Below are positions 1 to 12,110 of a stretch of DNA of 64,000 nt, one piece after another. Positions within the stretch are counted from its first letter, which is position 1; each line of letters begins with the position of its first letter. Origin of the DNA: Macquaria australasica (Eukaryota; Chordata; Actinopteri; Centrarchiformes; Percichthyidae); assembly GCA_005408345.1 (NCBI GenBank), contig SEMN01000352.1, positions 470,249-534,248 on the forward strand, written 5' to 3'. The notes under the pieces were generated by a model that saw only the letters and a program-made list of their open reading frames with translations, ran no database searches and was not told the origin of the DNA. The position numbers and the translations under genes were made by a program.

Positions 1-32
1 ATCCTTCCCTCCCTCCCCACCTATCCACAGTT

Positions 33-88
33 GTTGCCTTGGTAACAATACAAAGAGATTTTATTCGCAGCTCTGTCACCGTGGCAAC
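33..88. promoter_or_regulatory. two RFX X-box-like palindromes
   Basis: GTTGCCTTGGTAAC lies at 33-46 and GTCACCGTGGCAAC at 75-88. Both fit the X-box consensus for RFX transcription factors (GTNRCC, 0-3 spacer, RGYAAC) with a 2-bp spacer. Their starts are 42 bp apart, about four helical turns. RFX sites of this form sit in promoters of ciliary genes. A CpG-rich patch follows at about 110-185. The associated gene is not visible and may lie left of the window. Binding is inferred from motif only. Confidence 0.55.
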
Positions 89-2620
89 GCTTGGCTTTCC
101 TCCAGGCCGTTGTTGGAAGCGCGCCGCCCTCCGGTTCGCTCCAGCCAGCTCGTACTGACCACCGTCGGATCGAGGCTATCCATCGGCTGGAAATTGCTCA
201 AGTGCTGATGCCTCTGTGAGCTCTGGAGGAGATGCACATACTCCAAGATGGAGGGTCTGCGGCTGTGAAACTGCTGGAGATTTGATGTTTTTGATTGTGT
301 CAAGGCAAGCACTTGTTTCAAGCAGTGATGATGATTATCAAAGTGCTTGGATTTACTATCTTTCACAATTATTTTCTGGTATTGTTTCATCCTGGTTTTG
401 GTTCATTTGCATCAAAAGTCACATTCCCTCTTTTCAGAGTCAGTGGAAAAACGTCCATAAACGTGCTTAGAAATCATAAAAAGAGGCTCCTTCTAACTTG
501 AGATCTTGCCTCAAAATTACAATGTTTTGACATTTTCTTCAGGATTAAAAGTATTTGGGTAATTGTTGCCTTCACTGTGCATTCATGGTTACAATGCAAA
601 CAGGAAATGTGAATAGGTAATTCAGCATACTTTTAATGGTGCAAATTTGCCAAAATTAGCTCAAGGAGTAGCCCAAAGATAACTCACTGACTCCTTAACA
701 GCAACATAGAGTTGCAGAAATACAAGTCCCATTCATTTTTCCCATAGACAACTTTATGTGACTCCCATTTGGAGCACTTCTACGGCTTGGGTGGTCGTGA
801 GACTCTCCCGGTTAAATATTCAGTCTCAAAATATTAACAACTGTAAAACTATCTGGTTCTTTGATGAAAAGGTACAAGCCTGGACCCAAATGTTTGGCGA
901 GAAGTTAACTAGCATTTCAGCATAAACATCCAATCAAAGAATTCTGTTACGTGCATCAACAGAGGGTGAAAGCTAAAGATTACGTTGTTGAGAAAACTGA
1001 AAACACAACGTGTTGTTCTTTCGTGGTATGTTTTTCTGTGAAGACTAAAACAAAATGATATTTCCTTGACTGACTTTGGGGAGCACCAGTTGTGACAGCA
1101 ATTAGTTCTAAAAGTTTGGCCCAAACTACTACATCTGATAACTGACTGGTGAAAGAACTTGAGTTTGAGTTGAGATAAATATTCATGATGATAGTGTTGA
1201 AGAGAGAAAAGTGGCCTTCCTCCACACGGGCCCATAATTGCTTGCTACACCCCTGCTGGTGGAACACAGATATTGCTGCAAACGCTAATGCTGCACAGCT
1301 GGTGCTGAAACTGTGCGCCACTCGCAAGGCGCAGCAGCCAGTTGGCAACTGAGAGGCTTATTACAACAGCAACAGGAGACTTGACATTTTGGATGTATTG
1401 TGCTAGTGAGTAAAATGCACTTTAGAGTTGTCACACTAATGGGATTGTGTTTTGGCAGGCTGGCTCTGGCAGGGGTTGGGAATTTATACGTTTACCAGGC
1501 CAAAACCTGCCATCAGCGCTCCGGCAACTGATTACACTTGTGTAAGAGTGTCAAAGTTGTGTTGTTTAGAGTCTTTTGTCTGAGTGTCAGTGAGGTTTTT
1601 TTTTTTTGGTTTTTTTGTTTTTTTAAATACAGCATGACTTTGTCTGCTTCACATCAAGGCCTATTGAAAAGATTTCTCTGGGTATCGTCTCGACAGATTA
1701 GTCTCCTCCTTACCCTCATTGTCATGGTGACTGGCAGGACACAATGACAACAAAATCAATTCAATTCAGGCACGGAATAAAAAAAAAAAGTTTCCAGGCT
1801 GTCATACAGGGAATAAAGGGGCACTTCACAGATTTTACACTTTAAGTTTAATTTACTTGTCACAAGGAGTACTTGGTGGTGGTAACGTGTCAAGTAGTGT
1901 AGTATTGCAACAGAGGCAAGGAAAAAGAAAACCGCAAGCTCGCAAACACGGGTGAAAACAATGCAGGTTTCAAAATCTCCCAAAAATATGCTTTGCAAAT
2001 GTTTTATGAGGAAAGAAATGCATTCAACATGTGTATTAGGCCTCAAGCAATAAACCTTGAAAGCAAAAATAATAAGAGGTAGTTTCCACCATTGTCCTTG
2101 TTCCAATGCTGCTAATGCCAATTACCTTAAAGTGATCACTATGATCACCTATGTGTTTATTGAAGATCTCTGCATGATTTTGACACAGATGAAGGCCAAA
2201 AACATTTTGTCGTCTGTAAATAAAGTGACTTATTGTCATTGAGTGTGACTCTCCTTTGTCATCATTAGTTAACATAATTAATCAGAAATAATTTTCCTCC
2301 ATTTTCATTTTCATATTGGGAGCTTTGGATCCTGAATTCCATATAACATAACATAACATTGGTAACAAATATAGTGAGTACAGTTAAAAGCTACTTACAA
2401 CCCTGACCACTGCATGTAACTCATCACCTTCAACATTCATGTTACTCTGCCGTATTTTGATCCAGCAGACATGAGAGAATCTGTCCAGATCAGTGTTAAG
2501 CTGCTAAGATCTCCCCCTCTGCTTGTTGGCTACTTCTACCACAGAGACAATGAGACAAAACTCCTCTCTGTTCAACAGTCACAGTGCGAGATGGGGCTCC
2601 TCCCCTGAAACCCCACTCAC

Positions 2621-2621
<1 letters not shown>

Positions 2622-2677
<56 letters not shown>
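2622..2677. repeat. (CA)n microsatellite
   Basis: About 56 bp of uninterrupted CA repeat, followed by a short tatatatac stretch. Confidence 0.98.
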
Positions 2678-2679
<2 letters not shown>

Positions 2680-3141
2680 TATATATACAGTTTAATGTTG
2701 CTGCGTCACCATGTAATCTGGGTTGTAAGTAGAGAAGTGCTCCTGTCACAGTTCAGGGACTGCTGGCTGAGAAAACAATGTCACTGAGGTTGTCACTGCT
2801 CCAACCTCAAAGATACAGTGAATTTGTTTATGAATGTTTGAAACCTGTTTGGTTTAAGCAGAAATCAGTATATTCACCACTCCAACTGATGCACTAACAA
2901 ACAGTTAGCAATTGTTTGATTTTCCTTTCTATTCTGCTTTGTTCTGTTTCCGTGTTCTTTGTAAGGTCAAACGCATACAATCATTTAGCAATAAAAGATA
3001 ATGGAATCAGTGTAATTATGTTTTCTGTTTTGTGCTGTTTAGTCAGTAATGAAAAAGCTTGATGCCATTATAGCTTGTTGCAATCTCTTCTCTTGCAGTT
3101 AATCTTCTTAGACTTGAAATGCACAGTATAGTACACTGAAG

Positions 3142-3255
3142 TCTTCCTCTTTCCTTTGGCTCTCTACTTTCCAGCACACTTTTGATGTTAGATATTGATA
3201 GAACGCCTTGCACTAACTTTGGAAACACGTTTAAATATAGCAGCAAAGTAAAAGT
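3142..3255 (-). repeat. dispersed repeat copy, partner at 12005-12110
   Basis: The reverse complement reads ttttactttgctgctatat, tttccaaagttag and gaaagtagagagccaa in the same order and spacing as the plus strand at 12005-12110. The two copies lie 8.9 kb apart in inverted orientation. The class of element is unknown. Confidence 0.75.
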
Positions 3256-4456
3256 TCATACATCAGCTGCTTCCTGCATTGTCTTATGAGGCTGAGACCT
3301 AAATGTCTCACAGATTCTCAATTCAAAATAAATTCCAAAGCTGTTTTTCTGTCTCTATAGAAGATGTTGCTAAATGAGCTGCTCTTCCTCTATTTTCTTC
3401 ACAGTGAGCAGTTGACAGGTGATGATGGAAATGCATGAGGTGACCAAGTTACGTGACCCATGATGTGAACCCAAAGGAGCACAAAAGTGTGGTATAGTGT
3501 GATATGGTGCACTGTAAAAACTTGTATTCAAACTGCTTTGGAAACTTTAGAACTTGTCACAAAAAAAGCATAGCACGTACAGATGTTCACTCTATTTTTT
3601 TTTTTTGCGCTGTTTTGCACAGTTTTTCTACTTTTCTTGCAGATAGTGTGTATCAACATTATTTTCTGGCAATTCCCTTCCATTAATGATAACTTTGGAG
3701 ATGAAAGGTCCAACATAGCTGCGATGTAAACAGTTATATTATTAATTTGTTTATTCTGTTCGGGAAAAGATTTATTTTTAAAACTGCTGGTGTGGATTCC
3801 TTGAATATCAATCAATTTAGAATGTGTATTGAACGTCACTTTATTCTGGAAGGATATATTGCAAACAGAAAGGATGACGTTAAAAAACATTGGTAAAGGC
3901 GGGAAAGAACATTAAGTGTAGAATTGAATATATTTGTTTTTTGTAATTCCCCTAAGGATCTGTCAAGTTTTCCTTATAATATTGATATTAATTTGTATAT
4001 ATGAAGTAGGATCAAACATTTTCGTTTAAAAAAAAAAAAAATCTTTTAATATTTGGTTACTTATTTAGGTTGTTAGGCCTGCTGATGTGTGTTCTTTATC
4101 AGTATGTATAGATTTGATTTTGGTTTATAGTAGTGTTGTCTTTGTTCTGTGTTTATTGCTTTGCTCGTTTTTTAGCGATTTATGTCATGTTTTTGTAAAT
4201 AAAAAAAACATATTAAAAAAGTGTAGTAGGTATTAAAATGTAAATTTTTTTCAACATAAAAATATTTGCTGGATCGATCCTCTCCTCTCCACCAGCTGAC
4301 CTTTCTGCTGTGATTAGTCTTTTTGCGCAGCAGCAGGTAGCAGATTGTCTGATAATAGAGATGATGGAGATGGCCCGTGTGACTGACAGCGTCCAACAGG
4401 GTGACTGGTGAGGTATGTTAGTGGCGCTGCGAGAGGCTGTTTGGTGTGCTTGTTTA

Positions 4457-4458
<2 letters not shown>

Positions 4459-4496
<38 letters not shown>

Positions 4497-4778
4497 AGGG
4501 AGCGACAGAGAGAGAGAATAAATGATGAAAGCAATACAGGTGATGACAGGTGATGATGGAAATGCTGGAAGTGAGGAGAGATGTTAATGTGTGCGCATGT
4601 TTACGTGAGTGTGTGTGTTTGAGTACTGTAAGTGTTCAGAAAAAGTATATTGGTGTGTTCATGAGCATCTGGGTGTGTGTGTGTGTGTGAAGAATATTTA
4701 AAAAGAGAAATCTTATCTAGCAAGTTTGTGTGTGTTTGTGCATAAAAACCTCAGGTGCACCCTTATGTATACAGCTAC

Positions 4779-4818
<40 letters not shown>

Positions 4819-5164
4819 CGGTGCTGTCACAGTGTGTGTGTGTGTGTGGGGAGGCCTTGCAGGGCATGCTGGGACAGTTGGAAATAAAGAGCCACCTGAC
4901 AGCTCTGTGCTGAAATGCACTCTGGGAAAAGCAAAGAGGAAAGCAAGAGAGTGGCCTATTTGACAGCCGGTGCACTGCCTGTGGTGTGTGTGTGCGTGTG
5001 CGTCCAGGTGTGTACAACAAGCATGCATGAATTTTTGCTGTGTGTATGTGTGTGTGTGTGTGTGTGTGTCTGTGTTTGTGTATGCAAAGGTGTGTCCAGA
5101 GGTGTGCGGGTGTGTGCAGACGTGTGCGGGTTTGTGTGACTGTAAGTCTATCTGTGTCTGTTTG

Positions 5165-5193
<29 letters not shown>
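4459..5193. repeat. GT-rich microsatellite cluster
   Basis: Several GT runs, the longest at 4459-4495, 4783-4815, about 5040-5069 and about 5170-5193, separated by GTGTGTGT-rich degenerate sequence. The spacing suggests an old, expanded and interrupted GT region. Long open frames here are artefacts of the repeat. Confidence 0.9.
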
Positions 5194-5195
<2 letters not shown>

Positions 5196-5292
5196 GTCCT
5201 GTAGTAATTAGGTAACAGTCTGGCCCTCAGCGATCCATTTCCTGTCAGTGAGGACAAAGAGAGACCTGCTGATGAACCATCTGGTGTCCAGG

Positions 5293-5296
<4 letters not shown>

Positions 5297-5324
<28 letters not shown>

Positions 5325-5325
5325 C
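5297..5325. repeat. (TC)n microsatellite
   Basis: An uninterrupted TC run of about 28 bp. Confidence 0.95.
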
Positions 5326-6119
5326 TGTTAGCAGGATGTCTGTCTGTCCCGCTCACTCTTACCCACGGGAAGCTGCTTGACCCCCGGCGGCAGCTCGCTC
5401 TCGTCTCCTTCGTAAAATGGATCTAATCAGCAGGAATGATTAAAGTGTGGTTGTTGTTGCCGTCCATTTTGTTCTAGACAGCACCATTCCTCTCTGAGAG
5501 TAATCTGCCTACTGGAAATAAACAGAATGTGCTTGCTCACAGGGTAATTTGTTAATAGAGGGGGTAGATGTGGAGCTGACGGCTTTGTCCAGAACTGTTT
5601 TAATTTTTAGAATCAGTGTGATGTTGTTGGTGATGCAGTTTTGATGAAACAAACCCTGACACCGACGCCTAATGAAATCAAGAGTATCATGACAAGGACA
5701 TTCCTGTGTTGACCTGTGGATCTAAATGCTACACACGGGGAACATGTGGTTGCACTTTGTATGCACTGCAGTTCTTCTGAGTGATGCTGTTGCAAGTTCA
5801 GCAGGAACATTTCCACAGAAAATCAATTCTACACGGTTAGTCATGGTATGCCACCAGACAGAGGTCTGCTAGGAGTCAATTTCTGTTACATGCATTGCTT
5901 TCACCATGTGATTTAAAAAAAAAAGGAATTTCATAGTCAAATAACCTACTGTAGTGTTGGGTGCTACTGATGCTATTTATGCTTTGGTTCCACTAGCATT
6001 TTCTAACACAGGCAACCTGCATCATCACTGAAACCACTCAAACTTACATCTCAAACCTTTTATTTATAGATGTTTTGGTTACTTGGATGCAGCGAAACAA
6101 GCTGTAAACACAACATTAA

Positions 6120-6625
6120 CATGTTATCACCTTATAAAGTGTGGCTAACATGTTAGCTAACAGTTACCTATTTACACATCCGGCAGATACAGAGTGACTT
6201 TGGCATTCATTTGAGGTCATGTTTCTGGACACCTGATAAATGTAGGCTCGGTTTTGGTCCCCACCAGCTCCTGCATGAAATATCAGGCTCTTTAGCTGCT
6301 AAATTCTCCAATACATTCACCAGCTAGTTGCAAGCTTTATCTGTTTGCCGTTTGGTGCTGGGCAGGTAGTGTACCGTGGGTTTTTAGAGCTTTGTATTTC
6401 TTGCTGAAAACAGGTTCCTGCTGCAGCTGTAAATTCCACTGATGTGAGCAGTACGAGTGAATCAAAACAGTAAAGTTGCCAAAATGCTCTGTAGAGCTGA
6501 GGGGGACTGCAGTTGGGTGATAGTTATCTGTGGGTTTGCCACTACAAGAGACACCTTCACATTACATGTAGTTATTTTTTTCCTATTTTGACATAAAAAC
6601 ATTAATTGTTGCAGCTTTAACTAGC
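6120..6625 (+). repeat. dispersed teleost repeat
   Basis: The stretch holding gtttctggacacctgataaa, aatatcaggctctttagctg, ggtttttagagctttg and ttaattgttgcagctttaa matches, from memory, a repeat seen many times in percomorph genomes. Its class is uncertain. There is no coding potential. Confidence 0.55.
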
Positions 6626-8077
6626 ATGTTAGCCATATGTTTATACTGTTGCCTTGCTGTTCCTCAAAACTTACATTACACACGAGCCTTATTCAGACCT
6701 ATTCAGTGATGGCCTCATACTCCTGGTTGCTCCTAGTCGGTACACTGTCGGTTCCATGTTATGTCGGGTGCTTGGACCCCAGTATACCTGCTTACAGGTA
6801 CAGTTGGTAAATCTGTATTACAGCTATTATTTAGCCAGATCTTAATGCTAATTGTAATGTTAACCCCGAGGCTAAGGCCTAGATTTATATTAGATATTCA
6901 AGCACTTTCAATCTTTACTAAATGAGCATGGACTGTTGTTAGTTCACTTCCATACCCTCACAGCACACATACAACGACACATACAAACATACCACTGCAA
7001 TTCTGTACCAATTAGAATTCCCCTTACTTCTTTTTGTAAACATATTTATCACAGCATGTACACTGTCTTGATGTCATGCAACTGTGCAGGTGCAGGTTCT
7101 GTTCACTCCCTCTGTTTAAGTTATCTCCTGTGCCTTATTATGTTACCTGCCACATGCCAAAAGATGTCTTCACTCCGATTGTCTAAAATCCAAAATGGCC
7201 CTCACAAGGATATATGTACTCCACAAGAAAAACGCTCACACACACCATACACAGTGCCCCTCAATTACACTAGCAAGACGTCTGTGTTTGGAGTTTGAAC
7301 AAGTGCAGAGTCTGACAAAGAAGGGCATAAAAAGAACTTATTTATTCAACTACTCCACATTATATACCCTTCAAAAGAGCACGGAGAGGAGCCCGGCTAA
7401 GCATAGTGCACTTTATCCCTGAGAGCCCAGAGCCCACTCTGTCTCTCTGTGTGTTTGAATACTGTATTATCTTGCCAGAGAGAGAGAGAGAGTGTGAAGG
7501 AGAGAAAAAGTCTCCAGGGTGATTGGCTGGTCAATCCTTTTGACAAGATGACTCATTGAACTTTGTGTAGATGGTAGTCCCATAATACAACGCCTTCTGC
7601 ATAAGATAATTTGCTGTAGCAGGGTCATGAGAGAGACAAAAAAAACCAAAAACACTTTGATGTGCAGCGTGACAGGCCCGGCTCTGACTTTAGTTACGCT
7701 GCTCAGCTTCAGCTGTACATCCACGGTGGCATGTATGACATTGATATCTTTATATAAGCAACAATATAAGCCTCTAACAGTAAAAGGTTAAAGGTCAGAG
7801 CTGCTGTGGCTCAGACAGCTGCATTTTCTGATCGTGTGTGTCGGGTGTATGGGAGAAATGCCACAAGGGGAAATCAGAGCTGAGGGGAAAAGGTAAAAAG
7901 GATTATTTAGATGCTTGGGGTGATGATTCAAAGCTGCCATAAAATATGATGGTTAAAACTGTGCCATGGAGTGTGCGTCAGACATCCCAGTGCTGTACTG
8001 TAGCTTGTATGTGTGTGTTTTTATGTATTCAGCTATTTATTTAAACTGTTTTCTGTATTTATTATTCAATTTATTGT

Positions 8078-8104
8078 CTTTCTTTCTTTCTTTCTTTCTT
8101 TTTC
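8078..8104. repeat. (TTTC)n microsatellite
   Basis: A short TTTC run of about 27 bp in a T-rich context. Confidence 0.9.
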
Positions 8105-8164
8105 CGATCTTTCCTTTCTTTTTCTTCTCATCTATGCAAGTCTATATTTTGTAATAATTTCTGT

Positions 8165-8510
8165 AGAACCTCAACTGTCAGGCTTTAATTTCTTTAAATA
8201 TTTTCTTTCTTAGTTTTTATTTTTCCTTCTTTCATTCACAATTTGCTTAGAGGCCTCCTCATCTGCAACGCAGGATTGCTCCATAAAAAATTTACTCCGT
8301 CAAAAATGCTTCTTTGCGTCTTTCATTTTTCTGTCTTTGTCACAGTGTGTCTATTTCTGATAATAAATTTCTCTTACCTCTTTAACTTGCAGAACCTCAA
8401 ACGTCTAGCTCTGGATTCTTTAAACCCTCTTTTTGGTCATAATATTTTCTTCCATTGCCAATTTTCTTAAAGGCGTCCTAATTTGCAATGCAGGATAAAA
8501 GATGAATTGG
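8165..8510. repeat. degenerate tandem duplication, period about 224 bp
   Basis: Two landmarks recur in order: gaacctcaa with a following ggctttaa/ggattcttt at 8166 and 8390, and caatttgcttagaggc...tgcaacgcaggat at about 8241 against caattttcttaaaggc...tgcaatgcaggat at about 8459. This indicates an old tandem duplication of roughly 110 bp or more of related sequence. The unit's origin is unknown. Confidence 0.65.
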
Positions 8511-9894
8511 CAAAATGGAGGGGAAAAAAACTCAACAGAATCAAGCATGATATATTCTGACTATCACATTTCTAATTTCAAACAGACACATTACTAAGTT
8601 ATGAAGCGAATCTCCGTCGGATTGCAAAGTTCAAACAAACAGTGTAAGAGACGACAAAGTGAGTCCCAGCGTCTCTGTCAGTGGTATCCCTTCAGGCTGT
8701 ACATTGCTTTCTCTTCACAGATTAGAGTCTGACTCCTCCTGGTCTGAAGCTTTGGAAGGGAATGGTTCATTTTCAGAGACGCTGATTTTTTCTGCCCCGG
8801 GCCATGAGAATAACATATGCCATTTCTGAAAAGCTGATTGCTGTTTTCACTACATAATTGATGTGCCGTGCAGTGAAATATAATGATTCAGCAGACTTAT
8901 TAAAAAAACCCAAAAATGTTTAAATATAAGATTTATTCTTAACCCTCACTTATATGCCCACAAAGTACTCGATGCATCCTACTTGAATTTGAAAAATGGA
9001 ATATATGTGGGATTGGGCAGCAAGCTTAAAGTAACCAAGTATTTATCATGTAAACAAATTCAATCCAGACATATACCTACTTAAAGACACTCCCATTAAA
9101 ACCACAGATTAAAGTTACCAGAATTCAGTCAGGTTTTCTTTAAAATTCAATACAAACAGCTGTATCCATATTGATTCATAGGAAAGTTCCATTAATTCAT
9201 ATCTCCACCATTACTGACCCAGACAGCAGATTCATTATCATACATACATCAATCAACAGTTTTAATCTGACCAAAGCAAAGTATGTCATATAGTATGTAA
9301 TTTCTGCTGCTAGGTGTCTCTCAATCAAAACAATAATGAAAAAGACATAGTTTGATGAAGTCGTGAAGTAAAGTGGGATCATGGGAGTTGTTGTCTTCAT
9401 TGTTAAACAACCACCATTGCAGATGAAAATCTATCTGACGTGACTCAGGAAGAAATCATGTTCACGGACGAGGAAATGTATTAAAGTTTTATTCACGTTA
9501 TGTTTAGTGACGTTTATTCACGTTATGTCATTTCATTCACATGATGAACTGACATAACTGTGCTGAAAACTCAACAGAAAGACAATACACACTAACCCGA
9601 GGTGATCACTGACCCAAAACCAAATCTTTAAAAGACTATTGACACAATTAAGGACAATGTATTTTGGTTTAAAGGGCCCAGTTTGTTATTTTCATTATTT
9701 TTATTAAGTCTGATGCCAGCTGGTGCTATTCATAAGCCAGCTAAAATTTACAGTTGACTGAGTTCACTTGTGTTGCTCTTGTTGTGTTTGTGGTTATTGC
9801 ACTAAATACTTAGCTCCTCCCGAACCTAGATTATAGTGGGATACACCTGCATGCACAGCTTAAGCCATATCTTGGCGCCATTTCCAACAACGTC

Positions 9895-10100
9895 ATGCCT
9901 GCGGTGAAAAACTTGGGTGTATATTTTGTTTCTGGACTGAATTGTTAACAATTATACCAGCAAGCTCGTCCAAGTCTTGTTTTGTAATGATCTTTGAACA
10001 GGTGTGAACCAGAAAATGCTCTACAGGCTCCAACTGGTACAAAAAACAGCTGCTAAACTTTTAATTAAAAGCAGGAAAAAGAGTACATATTATTCCACTT
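9895..10100 (+). mobile_element. degraded LINE (L2-type) reverse-transcriptase remnant
   Basis: Frame fragments read AVKNLGVYFVSGLN from 9901 and, after frame breaks, MLYRLQLVQKTAAKLLIKSRKK from about 10018. These match the family pattern of L2-like LINEs near the C-terminal end of the polymerase (VKNLGV.FDS.L, then LQLVQN.AA.LLT..R). Stops and a compressed distance between the blocks show it is dead and internally deleted. Confidence 0.65.
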
Positions 10101-10880
10101 TTAGCATCAATACACATTTGTAACACTGGTTTTGTATAACTATGATTATACAATCAAACTTAATTATTTTATCATTATCATGATTATGGCTAAAAGATTG
10201 GGCAGGTGACAGTGAGGGTGACTGAAGGATGATGATGACAGTGCTGATCATAATGTGTTGATGATGACGATGTATTGATCATGACAGTGTTGTTGACAAG
10301 ACCCGGTGACAAGACCCGGCGACAGCACACTACCAAAAAATGATGATGATGATTGTGATGATGGTGATGATGCCCCTGACGGTTGAAGTAGAGATCAGTG
10401 CCAGATGGCTTAAAAACACACAGAAAGCTCTTGTTGTGCAGCTCCGCTCTGCTGAGCAGGATTCGGGACGGTAGAGAGGGATTGGCAGGGGAGCGGGAGG
10501 AAAAGCAGGTTTGCTTTGTTTTGAGTTAAATTCCCTGGACTGTTTCCTCGCTGCCAATTGCACTGGCAGCCTGAGTAATTAGTGTAAACTCACATTGTGG
10601 GAATGCGTGTGTCTGTTGTGGTGTGTATTTGTACTCGGATGGGTGTGAAGACAACATTTGTGTGCAGTTAAAAGGTGGTCTTTTTTCTTTCTTTCTTTTT
10701 TTTTACCTTGCAAGGTTCATTTGAAGGTAAACACCAAAAAAAAAAAAAAAAGAAAAAGAAAACAATATTTACAACCAAAATAGTAGGTTTGATTTTTGTC
10801 TGGCAGTGATCTTTTCTTTGAAGCCCAAGGACACATTAACTCTCTGGCTTCAGCTCTGCATGCACAGAGAGAAGCAGCAG

Positions 10881-10908
10881 GAGGAGAGGAGAGGAGAGGA
10901 GAGGAGAG
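10881..10908. repeat. (GGAGA)n short tandem repeat
   Basis: Five or so units of gagga/ggaga in a purine-rich stretch. Confidence 0.9.
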
Positions 10909-12004
10909 AACCCAGGAAATATTTTTATGGTGAATAGATGTCTATCTGAATATAGTGACTTTGTAGACTGAGCCACATTTCATCTACCCTGGGAGCTTTT
11001 ATCTCTAAAGTTATTATTAACTTATATTGCCAAAAATAATCTCTAAAACTCCAAGAGGTGATGTTGATACAAACAACTACATGCAAAAAGTATAAAGGCA
11101 GTGTAATTTGAGCGCTAAAATAAAGCTGAGGAAATATCTGTTGTTACTGGAATTATTATAATTTAAGTTATAATTCTAAAAACGATTTCAGTCCTGGTTG
11201 ATTTGGTGATACTTGATACTACAGGTCCCAGAGTTCTGGGGGGCAATAAACACTCCTTCAGTGGCTACTTTGTCAGAAATACAACAAAAGAGCAAATGGT
11301 GTATCTATTTATTGTGCAGGGCACAGGAAAAGGAGTTGGAGGTGTGCAGCCCATTGCCTGCAACTCTTCACCTAACAGGCCGCTGTGGCTGCTCCTTCCT
11401 GTTTCATTACTTCATGCAATATTTAAAACTGATCCACTGTCAGAAAATGACCATCTTTCTTTGTAGACGCATTTTTGATGAACGATCATTGTCAGCGCTA
11501 ACCTCTGTGACAAATACATTGCGTTTCCTACTGTATGCTTCACAATAAACGCCACTCCATGTTTCGCCAGTTCAAAGCTTTTAATGTGAAGCAGCAGCAG
11601 CAGTAGGAAATGTTGGGTTAGCGTTAGCAGTAACAGCTGTAGATTGAGCAGTAAACAGTCCCACATCAAGGTAGACAATTTAAATCCAGCCCAGGAATGG
11701 CAGAGCCCGCCACTAACAATGAGGACTACTGCATCGAGGGGTGATTACTGAATGTAAATACATTGAATGGCTGTTGCTGAACGATGCTGACGATGAATAG
11801 TATCAAAAAATGGGTTTTATTTCATGAAAATCTCAAGAATTCTAACTTTAATGTCAATCTTGGTCACCTGTCAAATGCTCACTGTGAAGAAAAAAGAGAA
11901 AGAAGTGCTAATTTAGCAGCGTTTAACGGACAGGAATAGGAAAAACAGATCTGGAATTTGCTTGAATTGACATCTGTGAGACAGAGTATGAACGTCGCTT
12001 CAAG

Positions 12005-12110
12005 TTTTACTTTGCTGCTATATATAAATGTGTCTCCAAAGTTAGTCCAATCCATTCTAACTACGTTAAATGTTTGCTGGGAAGTAGAGAGCCAAGGGAA
12101 ACAGAGAGGA
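12005..12110 (+). repeat. dispersed repeat copy, partner at 3142-3255
   Basis: Carries ttttactttgctgctatat, ctccaaagttagtccaatcc and gaagtagagagccaa, matching the reverse complement of 3142-3255 with scattered substitutions. Confidence 0.75.

Noticed and set aside
76..390. 104-codon minus-strand frame next to the X-boxes
   Set aside because: No recognisable protein similarity, and the frame runs through non-coding-looking sequence. It could be an exon of an unseen gene but nothing supports it.
4459..5193. Regularly spaced repeats suggestive of an array
   Set aside because: They are GT microsatellite runs with irregular spacing, not a CRISPR array; the genome is eukaryotic.
4775..5356. 193-codon frame rich in Thr-His
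   Set aside because: It is the translation of CA/GT repeats, not a gene.
11213..11690. Stretch that resembles a dispersed repeat
   Set aside because: I could not match it to another copy in the window or recall a family firmly enough to name it.
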